Shown here in pieces: positions 11,996 through 26,445 of a stretch of DNA of 64,000 nucleotides (the stretch's first letter is position 1; each line of letters starts with the position of its first letter). A program made the position numbers and the translations under genes. The notes under the pieces were generated by a model that saw only the letters and a list, made by a program, of their open reading frames with translations, made no database searches and was not told where the DNA came from. The stretch comes from Adiantum capillus-veneris (lineage: Eukaryota > Streptophyta > Polypodiopsida > Polypodiales > Pteridaceae). The stretch covers positions 29,572,969 to 29,636,968 of the forward strand of contig CM043942.1 in the NCBI GenBank assembly GCA_014529385.2, written 5' to 3'.

Positions 11996-12267
11996 GCTAC
12001 CATGAGACCAAACATGTACTTCCAAAATATCAAATCTAGGTATAGGTACTTTAGAGGTAGTCTTTGTGGTGCTTATTAAAGTACCAATTGCAGGGGCTTA
12101 GGTACTTTGCAGAAATTGATACTTCTTAAAGCTAGCATGAGACCAAACATGTACTTCCAAAATACCAAATCTAGGTATATAGGTACTTTAGAGGTAGTCT
12201 TTGTGGTGCTTATTAAAGTACCAATTGCAGAGGCTTAGGTACTTTGCAGAAATTGATACTTCTTAAA
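11996..12267. repeat. 135-bp tandem duplication
   Basis: Two adjacent copies (11996-12130 and 12131-12267) beginning GCTASCATGAGACCAAACAT, differing at only a few bases. Each holds several GTACTTT or AAAGTACC words. Located in the intron, right of the copia element. Confidence 0.9.
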
Positions 12268-12409
12268 GTACCATTTACAATGTCTAAGGTACTTTAATAC
12301 CTTATGAAAGGTCTAGGAAAGTACCATGTTAGGTAGAAAATTCAAGTTACAATGACTTTGACCTTGTTTTGACTACAGGTTTTGATGAGATTTACTTTTC
12401 ATTGGACAG

Positions 12410-13360
12410 GTGGAGCTCTATAGGAGATTCCAAATGCAGTATTCACACATCAAGATCTCTCTCTGATCTTTAGAAGGATTGAAGCCTTGGTTTGTTCGCA
12501 AGTTGAAGGATGTACACTGGCTACTGTATTGATCACATATAGATGATATACATCAAGGAAGCATTCAACCAGATGAGACAAAACAAGACAGGAGTGCACA
12601 GTGAAGGGTGTGGCTGCAGTTGTGATATATGCTTCACAGAAGAGGTCCTAGGAAAGTGTGGAGCTGCTGTGTACACACATAGTAGCATCAATAGCTTGGC
12701 TGAGATGGTATTATGTCCAAAGCCAGATGAGTCTACATTTCATAAACTGTCTTGCTTGAAGGGAGAATGTGATCAATGTGGATCAAAGCGGTTAGTGCTC
12801 TGTCCAAGAGAAAAATCTGAAAATGCATTCCAGATTTCAGTAAAGGTGTTTGAAAACGTTGCGTCAGCCCATCAAGAAGGCAAGAAGCGCAAGGATCTAC
12901 TGGTCAAGGAGATGGGATGCAAGGACTTTAAATCCTTCCTTTAAAATCATCTAACCATCTACATCAAACACAATTTTATTGCCAGGTGGCAATCTCAACA
13001 ATTCAAAGACTGCATTCAAAGGTTTCCTAAAGACGTGGTAGTCTCTGTTATAGACTTTGATGAAAATTACTCTTTCAAGGAGCAAAATGAAATCCATTCA
13101 ATGCATTGGTACTCTTCACAAGTCACAATCTTGGTGCACATCACTTATGTTCGGGACGAGGCTGACAGGGTCTTAAAATATATACATTTTTACATATTTG
13201 ATGACAAAGAGCATGACACATTGTTTGTACAGCATTGTATGCAAGTTCATAGTGTGTGGCTACAGGAGCAAGGTTTCAACTTCTTGAAGCGGCATTGGGT
13301 ATGGTCAGACGGATGTGTTGCTCAATTCAAGGCATCTAGACCATTTTTCTTTGTGTCAAG
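12410..13360 (+). pseudogene. transposase-like gene, exon 2
   Basis: Opens in phase after the acceptor at 12409 as VELYRRFQMQYSHIKISL, then TGA at 12464-12466 (probably CGA) and LEGLKPWFVRKLKDVHW. A frameshift near 12510-12540 leads into the frame from 12543, MIYIKEAFNQM. A Cys-rich, probably zinc-binding segment follows (GCGCSCDICF ... CPKPDES ... CLKGECDQCGSKRLVLC). A TAA at 12942-12944 is in frame. The same frame continues with FIARWQSQQFKDCIQRF and the core motif VVSVIDFDENYSF...HWYSSQVTI, then RHWVWSDGCVAQFK. The Asp residues in IDFDENYS and WSDG look like RNase H-fold catalytic positions. That role is inferred, not shown. Exon 2 ends FFFVSR at 13360. Confidence 0.6.
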
Positions 13361-13442
13361 GTATGCTAGCTTCCTTTGACTCTTAAACAAGTGTGCGAGT
13401 TTTGTGTTCTTGCCTAGTCTTTGAGATGTGTGATTGATCTAG
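13361..13442 (+). other. 82-bp intron
   Basis: GTATGC donor after GTGTCAAG and acceptor GATCTAG. Splicing joins FFFVSR to YYSLTGIEILW in phase 2, restoring the family pattern in which the SDG motif is followed by a sentence ending in GHGKG. Without splicing the frame stops at 13377-13379. Confidence 0.75.
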
Positions 13443-14331
13443 GTACTACTCTTTGACTGGCATTGAGATACTATGGAGTTTCTTTACATCGGGCCATGGC
13501 AAAGGAGAGCAGGATGGGGCTGGTGCTATCGTCAAAAGGGCTCTGACACATGAGCAATTGAAACCTGATGCTTGGCACATGATGTGTGCCAAGGATGTGG
13601 TCAATTTATTGAAACATAAATTTCATGATGAAAACACCCAGTCAGAGGTGATTCGAATTTTTTGGGATGTCGAAGCGGCTGATGTACCTAGGGAGAGGAA
13701 ATGGAATTGCAAGCAAGTGGAAGGGTCACGCTCATTGCATTGTGTGAATGGACACTCTAGGAATGACAAGTGTGCATTGCGCTACAGATCTCTCTCATGT
13801 TTTTGTTTGTTTTGTATGTCACAACGTTGGAGGCGATGCCTTAACAACACACACGTCGAGAACTGGAAGTACATCAGCATCGTACCCTTGGATGGCAGTG
13901 ATGGAGAAAGCGATCAACCAAGTGACAACGAAGGATCAGATTCGCCTATGTATGGTGGACATCACGATGCAATCAGTGACACTCTGCGTGTAGGTGACAA
14001 CTTTGCCACAAATGCAAACGAAGATGGAGCAGACTTCTACCTCTTGAGGTGCTCAAAGGAGAAATAGAAAACAGCACGAGCACTAAGAGATTCTTGGGAC
14101 AATTGTATTTTTCCAAATTCATATCTGGTTGAGGGATACTACTATGAGCTAGTTGATGGTATCGAGGATGTTTATTACATCCCTCCTGAATAGCCAAAAG
14201 TGTTGTTGGCATCACACTTGGTTCGATCCATCAAGATACCCTTGGAACCCTTACATGGTGAGCCACATAAGTTCAGATTATCTGCAGAAGTTTATGAAAA
14301 TGTGTACAACAGCATGTCAATGGTCTTGTAG
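13443..14331 (+). pseudogene. transposase-like gene, exon 3
   Basis: Starts YYSLTGIEILWSFFTSGHGK, then GEQDGAGAIVKRALTHEQLK. The HGKG.xDGxGxxVKR block is the most distinctive signature of the family I recall from animal genomes. Cys residues follow (CALRYRSLSCFCLFC). The frame is interrupted by TAG at 14065-14067 and by another TAG near 14191 (PPE-stop-PKV, probably CAG). It stays in register to a TAG at 14329-14331. The tail reads YYYELVDGIEDVYYIPPE then LLASHLVRSIKIPLEPL, a plausible C-terminal beta domain. Disabled in this copy. Confidence 0.58.
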
Positions 14332-15283
14332 GTCTTTCTATATTGGAGCCTGATAAACAATTGTTTTGCTACAATTACTGTTCGTTGTATTTGAGTCCTC
14401 CAAAAACACATAATCACAAATGTAGCCTCCTGATTCTTCCTTTTATATTTTTGCAACATATCATTAAATTTGGTACTTTAAGTACTATAGTTCAGGTTTC
14501 AAGCACTTTACTGCTTGTTCAGGTACTTATAGGGGGTATCTAGGTAGTCTTAAAGTACCAATCACAGGTTCTAAGTGCATGTTCTTCATTGTAGAAGTGT
14601 GCAGATTAGGTACTTTAAGTATCATGAATGCACCATATCTGTAAATTTGGTACTCTAAGTACCATTGCTGGTAGTCTCCCAGCATTGTCACATGTATTTG
14701 TCTGAAGATAGTGTACCATTGTGGGTGGTTACACAGTCCCTTTTTAAAATACCTGTTTGCACATTGGGTACACCAAGTACCATGGTTGGTACTTGTAGTG
14801 CTACTTTCCAGTGGTAGAATGCTAAAACAGCATGATTGTAATGACAAGAGGCCTCCAATCTTGAAACATAGCAGGGTAGTAGAAGCCTTCATTTGCCTGT
14901 CTCACACACCATCCACAGCCACAACCAAGCACACACTACCCACAAAATAAATTGAGTCCAAAACGACAATGGTGACATAATGGAATAATTATAAATTCAA
15001 TTTTCGTGTTGCCGGCTAGTTACATGTTAGGCAGTCAGTACAGAGGCATTTTGAATGTTGGCAGAAAAAACATCCCTCATGGGAAGTAGGCATATACATG
15101 GCTTTGTGGAGAGTGCTAGCTTACAAATAGGTAGCTGTAATGACAAGTCTGCTTATACAAGGGGTTGCTACAAAACTTGGCTTCACAAAATTACATAAGT
15201 TCTTTACAAATACACCACTACATGACAATGTAGAGACACTAGCGCTTAAAGAGCATTGGCATCAATTGTGGCCCTTTCAAGTA
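14332..15283. other. intergenic, GTACTTT-rich
   Basis: Lies between two convergent pseudogenes. Contains many GGTACTTT/AAGTACC words at 14470-14790. No supported gene. Confidence 0.6.
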
Positions 15284-16111
15284 TTATTCATAACTGGTCA
15301 TCTTTCCACCACGCCGAAGTGCAGCTTTAACATAGTCGTCCTCCGATGTAGGCTTCACATTATTGAAGGTGACAGCTTTGGCTGACCGATCTGTAGCATC
15401 ACGCCATTTCACAAGAGCCTCCTTCATGACCCTGGACAAGGAGTCACTACGCCGCTCCTCTAGGCTAGGTACAATGATGTAGGAATCGGGAGGATTATAA
15501 TGGCATTTATAAAAACTGTTTACATTGCTCGCATCGTATCATCAAACCACCTTCAGAAAAATTTTCAAATTCTTGAAAAAAACTAGTTTTCCACCTGCCA
15601 TGGAGAATGTGGCTACATTACATAGCTGTTGTCCTGACCATCCGCTGAAGTAGTCACCAATCCCCTTAAAACTTGTAGAGACTATTCTGTCCACTCTTTC
15701 CAGCATTGCTGAACTCCAGATGTAAATATTTTCCCAGCCCACAGCCCAAGCTAAGAACTGTTTTGCATCCTTGGGAACGAAGAGGTACCTGAAAACTACA
15801 ACAATTCCCGCTCGGTGGGCATGCATAAATCATACATATAGCAAAAATCCTAAAAAAGGCTCAATCAACCTATCCCTCGCCTCTTGGATGAGGTCGAATG
15901 CAATAGTTTCCAGATCAGGAGGGTTAGATTTAAACCATGAACCGCAGAGAACACCATTAAGATCAAACACTAATGTTGGTCGTGTAAGGTTATCGAATGG
16001 CAACGATGTGATTGTGCTTGGAACATAGGGCGGTGGATCTCTGATGATTATTATTTCCTCGACAGGCAGTTTGAGAGTCCCCTTTTCTTTTGGTATCTCT
16101 GTAAAAGACAT
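15284..16111 (-). pseudogene. FCP1/NIF-like HAD phosphatase relic
   Basis: Exon 1 (16111-15870) reads MSFTEIPKEKG... with TRPTLVFDLNGVLCGSWF, a HAD motif I of the FCP1/NIF phosphatase type. The usual DxDx(T/V) is DxNGV here, so the second Asp is missing. A GT-AG intron (15869-15789, 81 bases) joins EARDR to YLFVPKDAKQFLAWA...NIYIWSSAML, the usual strand before HAD motif II (WSS). The frame stops at 15542-15544. A shifted frame from about 15515 gives NPPDSYIIVPSLEERRSDSL and ends GGKMTSYE with TAA at 15284-15286. The family normally dephosphorylates phosphoserine/threonine on proteins. Start uncertain: an acceptor (CTTTTACAG) overlaps the first Met. Confidence 0.55.
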
Positions 16112-17246
16112 GGTTGCAAATTGAAAAGGAATAAACTAAGAACCTTTTGAACACTGTACAAACGTGACCGTTGCAATAAAGCAAAAGAGACAAATGGAGG
16201 CCAACATAAAATTCTCATTTGTATTCCAAAAGCAAGAATCAAAGATTCTTGACATTACAAGAGAGTGAAGACACTAAGTGACAAATGTCACAGTTTCTTG
16301 CAAACACGAGGCTTTGGGGGGTGGGAAATATTACTGGGATGTCGGAGGGGAGTACTTTTCATGGGGAACTTCTTCGAGGGAGACAGTGACTCCGGAACTT
16401 CCTTGCTCGTCACTTTTCCATCTCCACCTGAAACCAAGACCCACTCGACTTAGATGCAGTTGAGCATGAACATAAGTTACAGAAATGACATTGTCAATGA
16501 CCTTGAACCTACAAACTTCCTCTATGTGCTAAGATGCTTTTCCTGAACAATTCATGCGTAAAGGGGGTCTCACCATCACTCTCATCCTCTGCTTTGTTAG
16601 ATTCCTGTTGTGAATGGGTGATATCTGTTGCTCGCGCCTTTTTGGACTGTCCAGCTGCACCATAAAGGGGGGACAATAAAAATCATTCAATGCCTATAGG
16701 GATCCAAGTCTTGTGGCCAAAACAACTTACCATCATCGTGTTTCTTTCGTTTCTTTGAGATCTTCACCATATCACTAAGGAAGAAAGGAGAATCTGGATT
16801 TGCATCACCGTGAACCATTTTTTGCACGGCTTCCACTCCCTCTTGCGCTACAACATCCGTCAAAGTAACATCAGCATTTTCCATTGGTTCAATTACCTTT
16901 TGTTTTGGTTCACCTTCTGTCTGTTCAGAGGGCTCCACCTTAACAGCTGGGGTATTGTCACCTGCCACATGCGAGCCTTCCTCGCCAGCCAGAGTTTTGT
17001 CACCTGCCAAGGATGAGCCTTCCCTACCAGCTGGAGTTGACTAATCAACAAATTGCATGTTTGTGTCCACAGTGGGGGCGTCGGGAGTTGCATCAACATT
17101 CTGTATTGGCACCTCAGCTGGTAATGTTACTGCATAAGGCATATGACTGGAACCTACCACTACACCACAAAAGTGTGCAAAATAAGTTAAAAGCATTCTT
17201 AACAAACTCTAGTAATCAAGGCAGACATGGAGAATAAAAAACCAAC

Positions 17247-17592
17247 CATTATGCACAAGCATTGACTTTGCCGATTCCGAAACACTCTGCTTACAGGAGG
17301 GGTTGGCACATACTTTCTTTGACACAGCCCATCGAGCAAAACACAAAACATGGTATGTATCACCACATGCTAGTGTATACATACACACGACGTCATAACC
17401 CACAAAACCTAAACCACATGCAGCACAAGCTCCAGGAACAGTCACTTTGGCCTGCAGTTGACTCCCATGCTCGCCAGCTGTGGGACATAGCAACATCGAA
17501 TCACCTCTCTTCACTTGCACTAGCAAGCTCTCACAAAATTTGACTTGAGCAGCACATGTAGCTTCTAATGCTACCAGGTGAAGCAGTTCTTT
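17247..17592 (-). pseudogene. RING-type zinc-finger exon
   Basis: 346-base exon, phase 0 at its acceptor (GTGGTGCAG) and phase 1 at its donor (AATG/GTTGGT). Reads KELLHLVALEATCAAQVKFC, then a Cys/His array CAACGLGFVGYDVVC...ACGDTYHVLCFARW...CANPSCKQ. The C-x2-C, CxDxYHxxC and Cx4C spacing resembles a RING/PHD-variant binding two zincs. The exon itself is open. The same gene carries frameshifts elsewhere. Confidence 0.6.
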
Positions 17593-19116
17593 CTGCACCA
17601 CAAAGGGGAAGTAAATATTAGTCCATTTGTCCAAGATTAAATGAACTATCATGATTACTTATACATATAGTACCAAGGGATAGCAAGGGTATGTTGAAAC
17701 CACCAATTGCAAGTATTATCAAAAAAGTAGCAAGGATACACTGTAGGGACTTATGACAGTACCAAGGATAGGCTCAGAGTACTAATCAAAGGAACTTACC
17801 ATTGAAGGTACTTTGCAAAAAAGTAATAGGTACTTTCACAATGTACAAACACATGCATGGTGCTTTGCAAAAAAGGCAAATATGTACTTTTACAATGTAC
17901 AAACACATGCATGGTACTTTGGAAAAAAGGCATATGTACTTTCACAATGTACAAAAACATGCATGGTACTTTGGAAAAAGGCATATGTACTTTCACAATG
18001 TACAACCACATGCATGGTACTTTGGAAACAAGAAATATGTACTTTGAAAGATAAATGCATATGATTTATCAATAAAACTATGACAAGTACTTTAAAATCT
18101 ACCAAGTAATACAACATTATGTACAAAGAACCTATGTGGAACTCATGGAACTTGCAAAAAAGGAATAGGTACTTTGACAATGTACAAACACATGCATGGT
18201 GCTTTGCAAAAAGGCATATATATACTTTCACAATGTACAGACACATAGATGGTACTTTGAAAAAAGGTATATGTAATTTCACAATGTACAAACACCTGCA
18301 TGGTACTTTGAAAAAGAGGCATATGTACTTTGGGCCCAAGAAATATGTACTTTGAAAGATAAATGCATATGATTCCTTAAATAAACCTATGACAGGTACT
18401 GTAAATTCTACCAAGTAATACAACAATATGTACAAGTGCCTATGTGGTACTCATGGTTGCACCTTCAATTTGAACTACCATACAAAAATCTTTCGTATTA
18501 ATTAGCTCCAAAAAGTACCTTAAATCATTTTCACATACATGGACTTTGTGATTTCCACCAATATCCCTTAGCTTTGTGAAGCAGTGGATAGTAAACTTCC
18601 ATTGGTGCTTACAAAAAGTACCATGATTTATTCAACCATTGTCAAATGGTAAATTTTCAGAGCATGACCTATTTGCTACCGCACCTAAGCTCTACAAAGC
18701 ACCAATAATGTCTCATTGGGTACTATAAAAGTACCATGGTGTATATTATCGCATTCACGCGGTGAAATTTGACAGTCCTACTTCGTTTCTACCATCCCTA
18801 AGCTTGAGTGAAACATCTATAAGGATCCATTGGTACTTATATAAAGTACCATGTCATATTTAACCCTTGTGAAATGGTGGAGTTTAAGTAGTTCTATCTA
18901 CTTACATTGTCTTGTTAAGTACCAATAAGACTCCATTGGCACTTGTAGAAAGTACCATGTGAAACACAATCCCAGTCAAGTGGTGAATATTGAGAGTTGA
19001 TCTTGTCAACATGGTACTTACACTATCCTTTAAAATACCTATGGTGCTTAGACATAATGTAAAACCTAAATACAAGGTTTACTTTTAATACACAATGTAT
19101 CACTCTTGACGCGTAC
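17593..19116 (-). other. intron with minisatellite
   Basis: Lies between donor GTACGC at 19116 and acceptor GTGGTGCAG at 17593. Made almost wholly of GTACTTT/AAAGTAC-rich sequence, including the 52-bp minisatellite. Reading frames seen across it (MYKHMHG-type) are repeat artefacts. Confidence 0.6.
17806..18460. repeat. 52-bp minisatellite, two-block array
   Basis: Monomers of 51-54 bp (TACTTTCACAATGTACAAAC...) begin near 17831, 17885, 17937, 17988 and 18040. They are followed by a tail containing GAAAGATAAATGCATATGAT. The whole block recurs with monomers at 18170, 18223, 18274 and 18326 and the same tail. This is a higher-order duplication with a period of about 310-340 bp. Confidence 0.9.
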
Positions 19117-20404
19117 CTCTATACGATCAACATTGGCTCTAATCTGGGAGTGGCTTGCATCAGCCCCAAGGACGGTCAACGCACTTGAGAGAGCAACGAT
19201 CTTTGGATCATTCACCAAAACTTCAGAATCAGAGGCACCACCTGCTCCCTTCATGCTGGCCTGTAATGTTTGTAGCTCACTCAATTGCCCTTGAAGCACA
19301 GCTGCACAGCTGATGATGTTCCCTCTATCTTCCACATGCTTTGGCTTTTCTCTTGTAGTTGGACTTGGGTTGCACCTAGTGTGCTTTTCACACACTCTAG
19401 TTCTGTCTTTCTTGCAACCAACATCTGCTCCACTTCTACCAAAATTTGGAGGTTAACAAAGCTGCAATTCAAATTAGACTAAGGGCCCAAAACTGCAAGA
19501 AATAGAGCCTTTCCCTGTCATCCTCCCATGGTCAATGAGAGACTTCGGAGTGAACTGTGTGGTCTGAGTCACCTGCTCACTGCCCTCATTGCAATCAGCC
19601 CAATTCTTGAGCTTTTTTTCCATCCCACCCGGGAGCTTCTTGCAAAGGTCTAGGACCTGCTCACCAAAAACAGCCCATGCAACCTTCCGCTGACCCTTTG
19701 GACTCTGCATGTCAGCTAGACATCTCTCATATACAAAAAGGGTTGAAAACTTGTGCGTGATTTCTTTGTTGGTTGGCATGGCTTGATACACTTTGAGAAA
19801 CAATAACCTACATTCTTCTGCATATTCTAGCCACACTTGATGCAAGAAGAGCCTGCCACCTTTCTCCCTTTTCTTTGTGAAGACTGATAGCCAATCCTCA
19901 TCTGTCACTCCTCATCAAACAAATGTTGGTATAGCTTGCCTTCCAAGCTCAAACCGTACTCCTCATGTAGGTCATGTCGTGTAAAGCAGAATCTGGTCTG
20001 CTTGGGATATTGCGCCTTCCGAGATGCTAGCATTGGATTAGAAAAATAGCAAACGTGCATGTAAAACAACCAGGCACAACTTTTACCACAAAGTACTATC
20101 ATGACAGGGTGAGCCATTTATGAGAAGGAAATGGGTGATTACCATTGCTCTTATCAGAGACAGGAAAGGTGTCCTTTGACGACATACTTACCCCACTCTT
20201 GGGCTTGCTGCTACTAGAATGCAAGTTGGCGGATGACACCTCAGCGGGCGATTTGTTTGGTAAGGTGCACTTTCGTGGGGGCATCTTCATTTCTGGTGTA
20301 CCCATTAAAAAACATCAAATCTTCAAAATGTATGCAACACCATTCAAGAGAGAGAGAGCATAATTTGCAAAGACATGATGCAGCATTGTTGCAGCTGACA
20401 AGCA

Positions 20405-24335
<3,931 letters not shown>

Positions 24336-24420
24336 CAAGGGGGGAGTAATGTCAGGCCTAGGGTAAGATCGGGTAGGCCAAGGGCCATCACGAAGATGCG
24401 ATAAAGGGGATCTTATAAAT
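24336..24420 (+). promoter_or_regulatory. polypurine tract and LTR start
   Basis: CAAGGGGGGAGTA is followed by TGTCAGGCCTAGGG from 24350, the layout of a 3' LTR boundary. A TATAAAT box lies at 24414-24420. The LTR end and a partner LTR were not found. Confidence 0.45.
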
Positions 24421-24497
24421 AGCATGGCCAAGGGCCTATATAGGGCATGGTTGGGTGGTTATTTGGATGTGCCAGTCCCTTCTCTCTTAGAAACAAC

Positions 24498-25180
24498 ATC
24501 CATGTATACATAGCAAGACATAAATGTGCTTTTCCCTTTTTGATACCAAATGTGATTCTACAATCCCTATGATGAGTCACACTCATCATTGATGAAGACA
24601 CTATGCCCCCCCACACGTCTCAAGGATACAAAGATCGTATTGTGTCACATCAAAAGAACCACATCAAAATATACCATAATCCTTTGGGACACGTCACTTA
24701 ACGACCCAAGCAAAACATACATACTACTTTTTGAAAAAATGGATAGAGTTCCCAATGTACATGGAGAAATTCTCAAAAAATACCATAACTACATTTAGGG
24801 CATCACATGAGGATTTCACATCTTAACCACATTAGAACAAAAAAAATACATACTAGGTTTGAAAAAAATGGACAGATTTCCTTTCGTACATAGAGAAATA
24901 TCTCAAAAAATACCATAACCCTTATGAGCACCTCGCATAAGGATTTCAAATCTTAATCAAATCCATTCACAAAATACTTACAACCCAAAATTTGCATATC
25001 CACTCAAAAAAGTTATATCAAAACATAGCAGCATCCATTTATACATAGCAATACATAAATGTGTTTTTTCCTTTTTGATATCCAATGTGATTGCATAGTC
25101 CTTATGATGATTTGCACTCATAATCAATGAAGACACTGCACCCCCAATGCGTCTCAAGGAATCGTACCGTGTATCTGTCG
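24498..25180. repeat. interspersed and tandem repeats
   Basis: 24498-24650 recurs in diverged form at 25022-25180 (AACATCCATGTATACATAGC versus AGCATCCATTTATACATAGC). Between them, 24718-24830 and 24847-24958 form a tandem pair (TTTTTGAAAAAATGGA... / CTCAAAAAATACCATAAC). No gene is supported in 24421-25388. Confidence 0.7.
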
Positions 25181-25388
25181 CCATGGTTCTAGCCATCCCC
25201 TTGACATAGATTAGAAGTACACTTCCATGAAACAGAAACAAAAGTCAAGGCACTCTTTCAGCTTGAAAGCAAAACACAAAATGAAACATGAAAGCAATGT
25301 CTTCGATCCATAAATACCAACACTAGTACAAAAAGGGTGATAAAAAACATGAGAGTGATGTCAATGTCATAGTAAGTGGTGGGGCTCA

Positions 25389-26445
25389 CTAGTCTTCATA
25401 GGGATTGACATGTGATGGTATGTCACCATGATCATCAATGTTTAGAGATGTGGAGTCCTCCTCCCTACTCCTCTTTTTAGGACAGAGCAATGGTAGCACA
25501 TATCCTGAAATTAGTGGCTCATCAATGTCGACCACAACACATGCCCGTCCCAATGCCCTGCAAGCTACAAGTACAAGAGTTGTACCACAATCGAGATCCA
25601 AATAAATGCCTCCATGTCCACAAAGCATCTCCACAAAACGTGCAATGAAGGAATGGCTCCACTGTAATCCACCTCACAATGACTCGCCTAAAGATGATAT
25701 AGCCTGGGAGAGCTCTAGAAAATGATGCATCATGAAAGAATCACAAGATTGCATACCAAGGCGAGAAAATAGGGCGGTGCTCTGTGATATGAAGAAAGGT
25801 AGATGCATACCTACTACATGAACCATAAAGAGGAGAGAGCAATGATGCTACATTGCAAGTGATTGTACTAGAGTAAGCAATAAGACAAAATAGTAAAATA
25901 TTGATGTAGGAACAAGTGTATCACCTCAACACGGCCACCAAAACACTCAAAATATCCATATGCTTCATGATGGAGCACCAAATTTAATCTCCTCAAGATA
26001 GAAGCCCATAGTGCAATCATGTGGCAAAGGTATCTCTCCTAGCACATCCAAAAATTGTGATACTAGTTGCAATGCCCTACTAAGAACTTGAGCCAGCAAA
26101 CCCTCTCTATGAAGCCACATATAGCCCAAATAGAATGTGAGGTTGCATTGGACAACACAATGTATATTATATATCACTCTTTATATAAGTGGGACTTACA
26201 TTTGAAAGATGCGATCTCCCTTCTTATACCATAGGCACCCCTTGTAATCTTATCCCTTCCAATAATGAAACCCAATGAATCTTGTTTTGCAAAGGGGCAT
26301 CCTGGAGCAAGGATATGAGTTTGCAAGTGGTATTTGCTGATTTGGAACCTTTGTATGAGGTCACACATGATGTTAGATGAGATGCTATGCCTAGCTCTAC
26401 ATAAAGAGCCTTCTTGTAGTCATTTTCAAGCAATAAGATAAGCAT
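25389..26445 (-). pseudogene. DNA-methylase-like relic
   Basis: Minus-strand frame to the stop at 25389-25391. From about 25810 it reads LPFFISQSTALFSRLGMQS, LELSQAISSLGESL, a TGA, then GGLQWSHSFIARFVEMLCGH and GGIYLDLDCGTTLVLVACRA followed by LGRACVVVDID. This last block has the form of motif I of N4/N6 DNA methylases (D-x-x-x-G...TL..A..LGR.....D.D), with the Gly-x-Gly broken. It ends KKRSREEDSTSLNIDDHGD. Farther upstream, 26445-26174 holds ENDYKKALYVELGIASHL and HILAPGCPFAKQDSLGFIIG in two frames, probably the same gene. S-adenosylmethionine binding is inferred from the motif only. Confidence 0.42.

Larger units (their letters stand above)
6084..12409 (+). other. intron of transposase-like gene
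   Basis: The donor GTATGC at 6084 and acceptor TTGGACAG ending 12409 join ...DESH to VELYRRF... in phase 0. Removing the copia element and its 5-bp duplication leaves a native intron of about 960 bases, rich in GTACTTT/AAAGTAC words. This intron call is the main reason to treat 4846-6083 and 12410-14331 as one gene. Confidence 0.6.
16288..20292 (-). pseudogene. coiled-coil and RING multi-exon gene
   Basis: Exons on minus that join in phase: a coiled-coil block ending at 19117 (...SQIRANVDRIE); RING exon 17592-17247; acidic exon ~17118-16731 with NLS-like KKRKKH; 16654-16575 (AGQSKKARATDITH...); 16427-16288 ending PPKPRVCKKL with TGA at 16288-16290. Upstream parts are 20292-20143 (KMPPRKCTLPNKSPAE..), 20026-19917 (YPKQTRFCFTRHDLHEEYGL) and 19908-~19500 (TDEDWLSVFTKKREKGGRLF). 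Breaks: a one-base shift near 19910, another near 19295 inside the coiled coil, and an in-frame TAG in GTTGATTAG near 17041. The donors GTAAGT, GTGAGA, GTACGC and consistent phases show a genuine split gene. N-terminal exons may lie beyond the microsatellites at 20.4 kb. Function unknown; RING proteins are often E3 ligases. Confidence 0.5.

Noticed and set aside
17796-18435. Repetitive ORFs (MYKHMHGT and its complement)
   Set aside because: The 52-bp minisatellite read in several frames; its period is not a multiple of three, so no single repeat protein is maintained.
17806-18460. CRISPR-like array of regular repeats
   Set aside because: No unique spacers; monomers are contiguous, diverged and in a eukaryotic intron.
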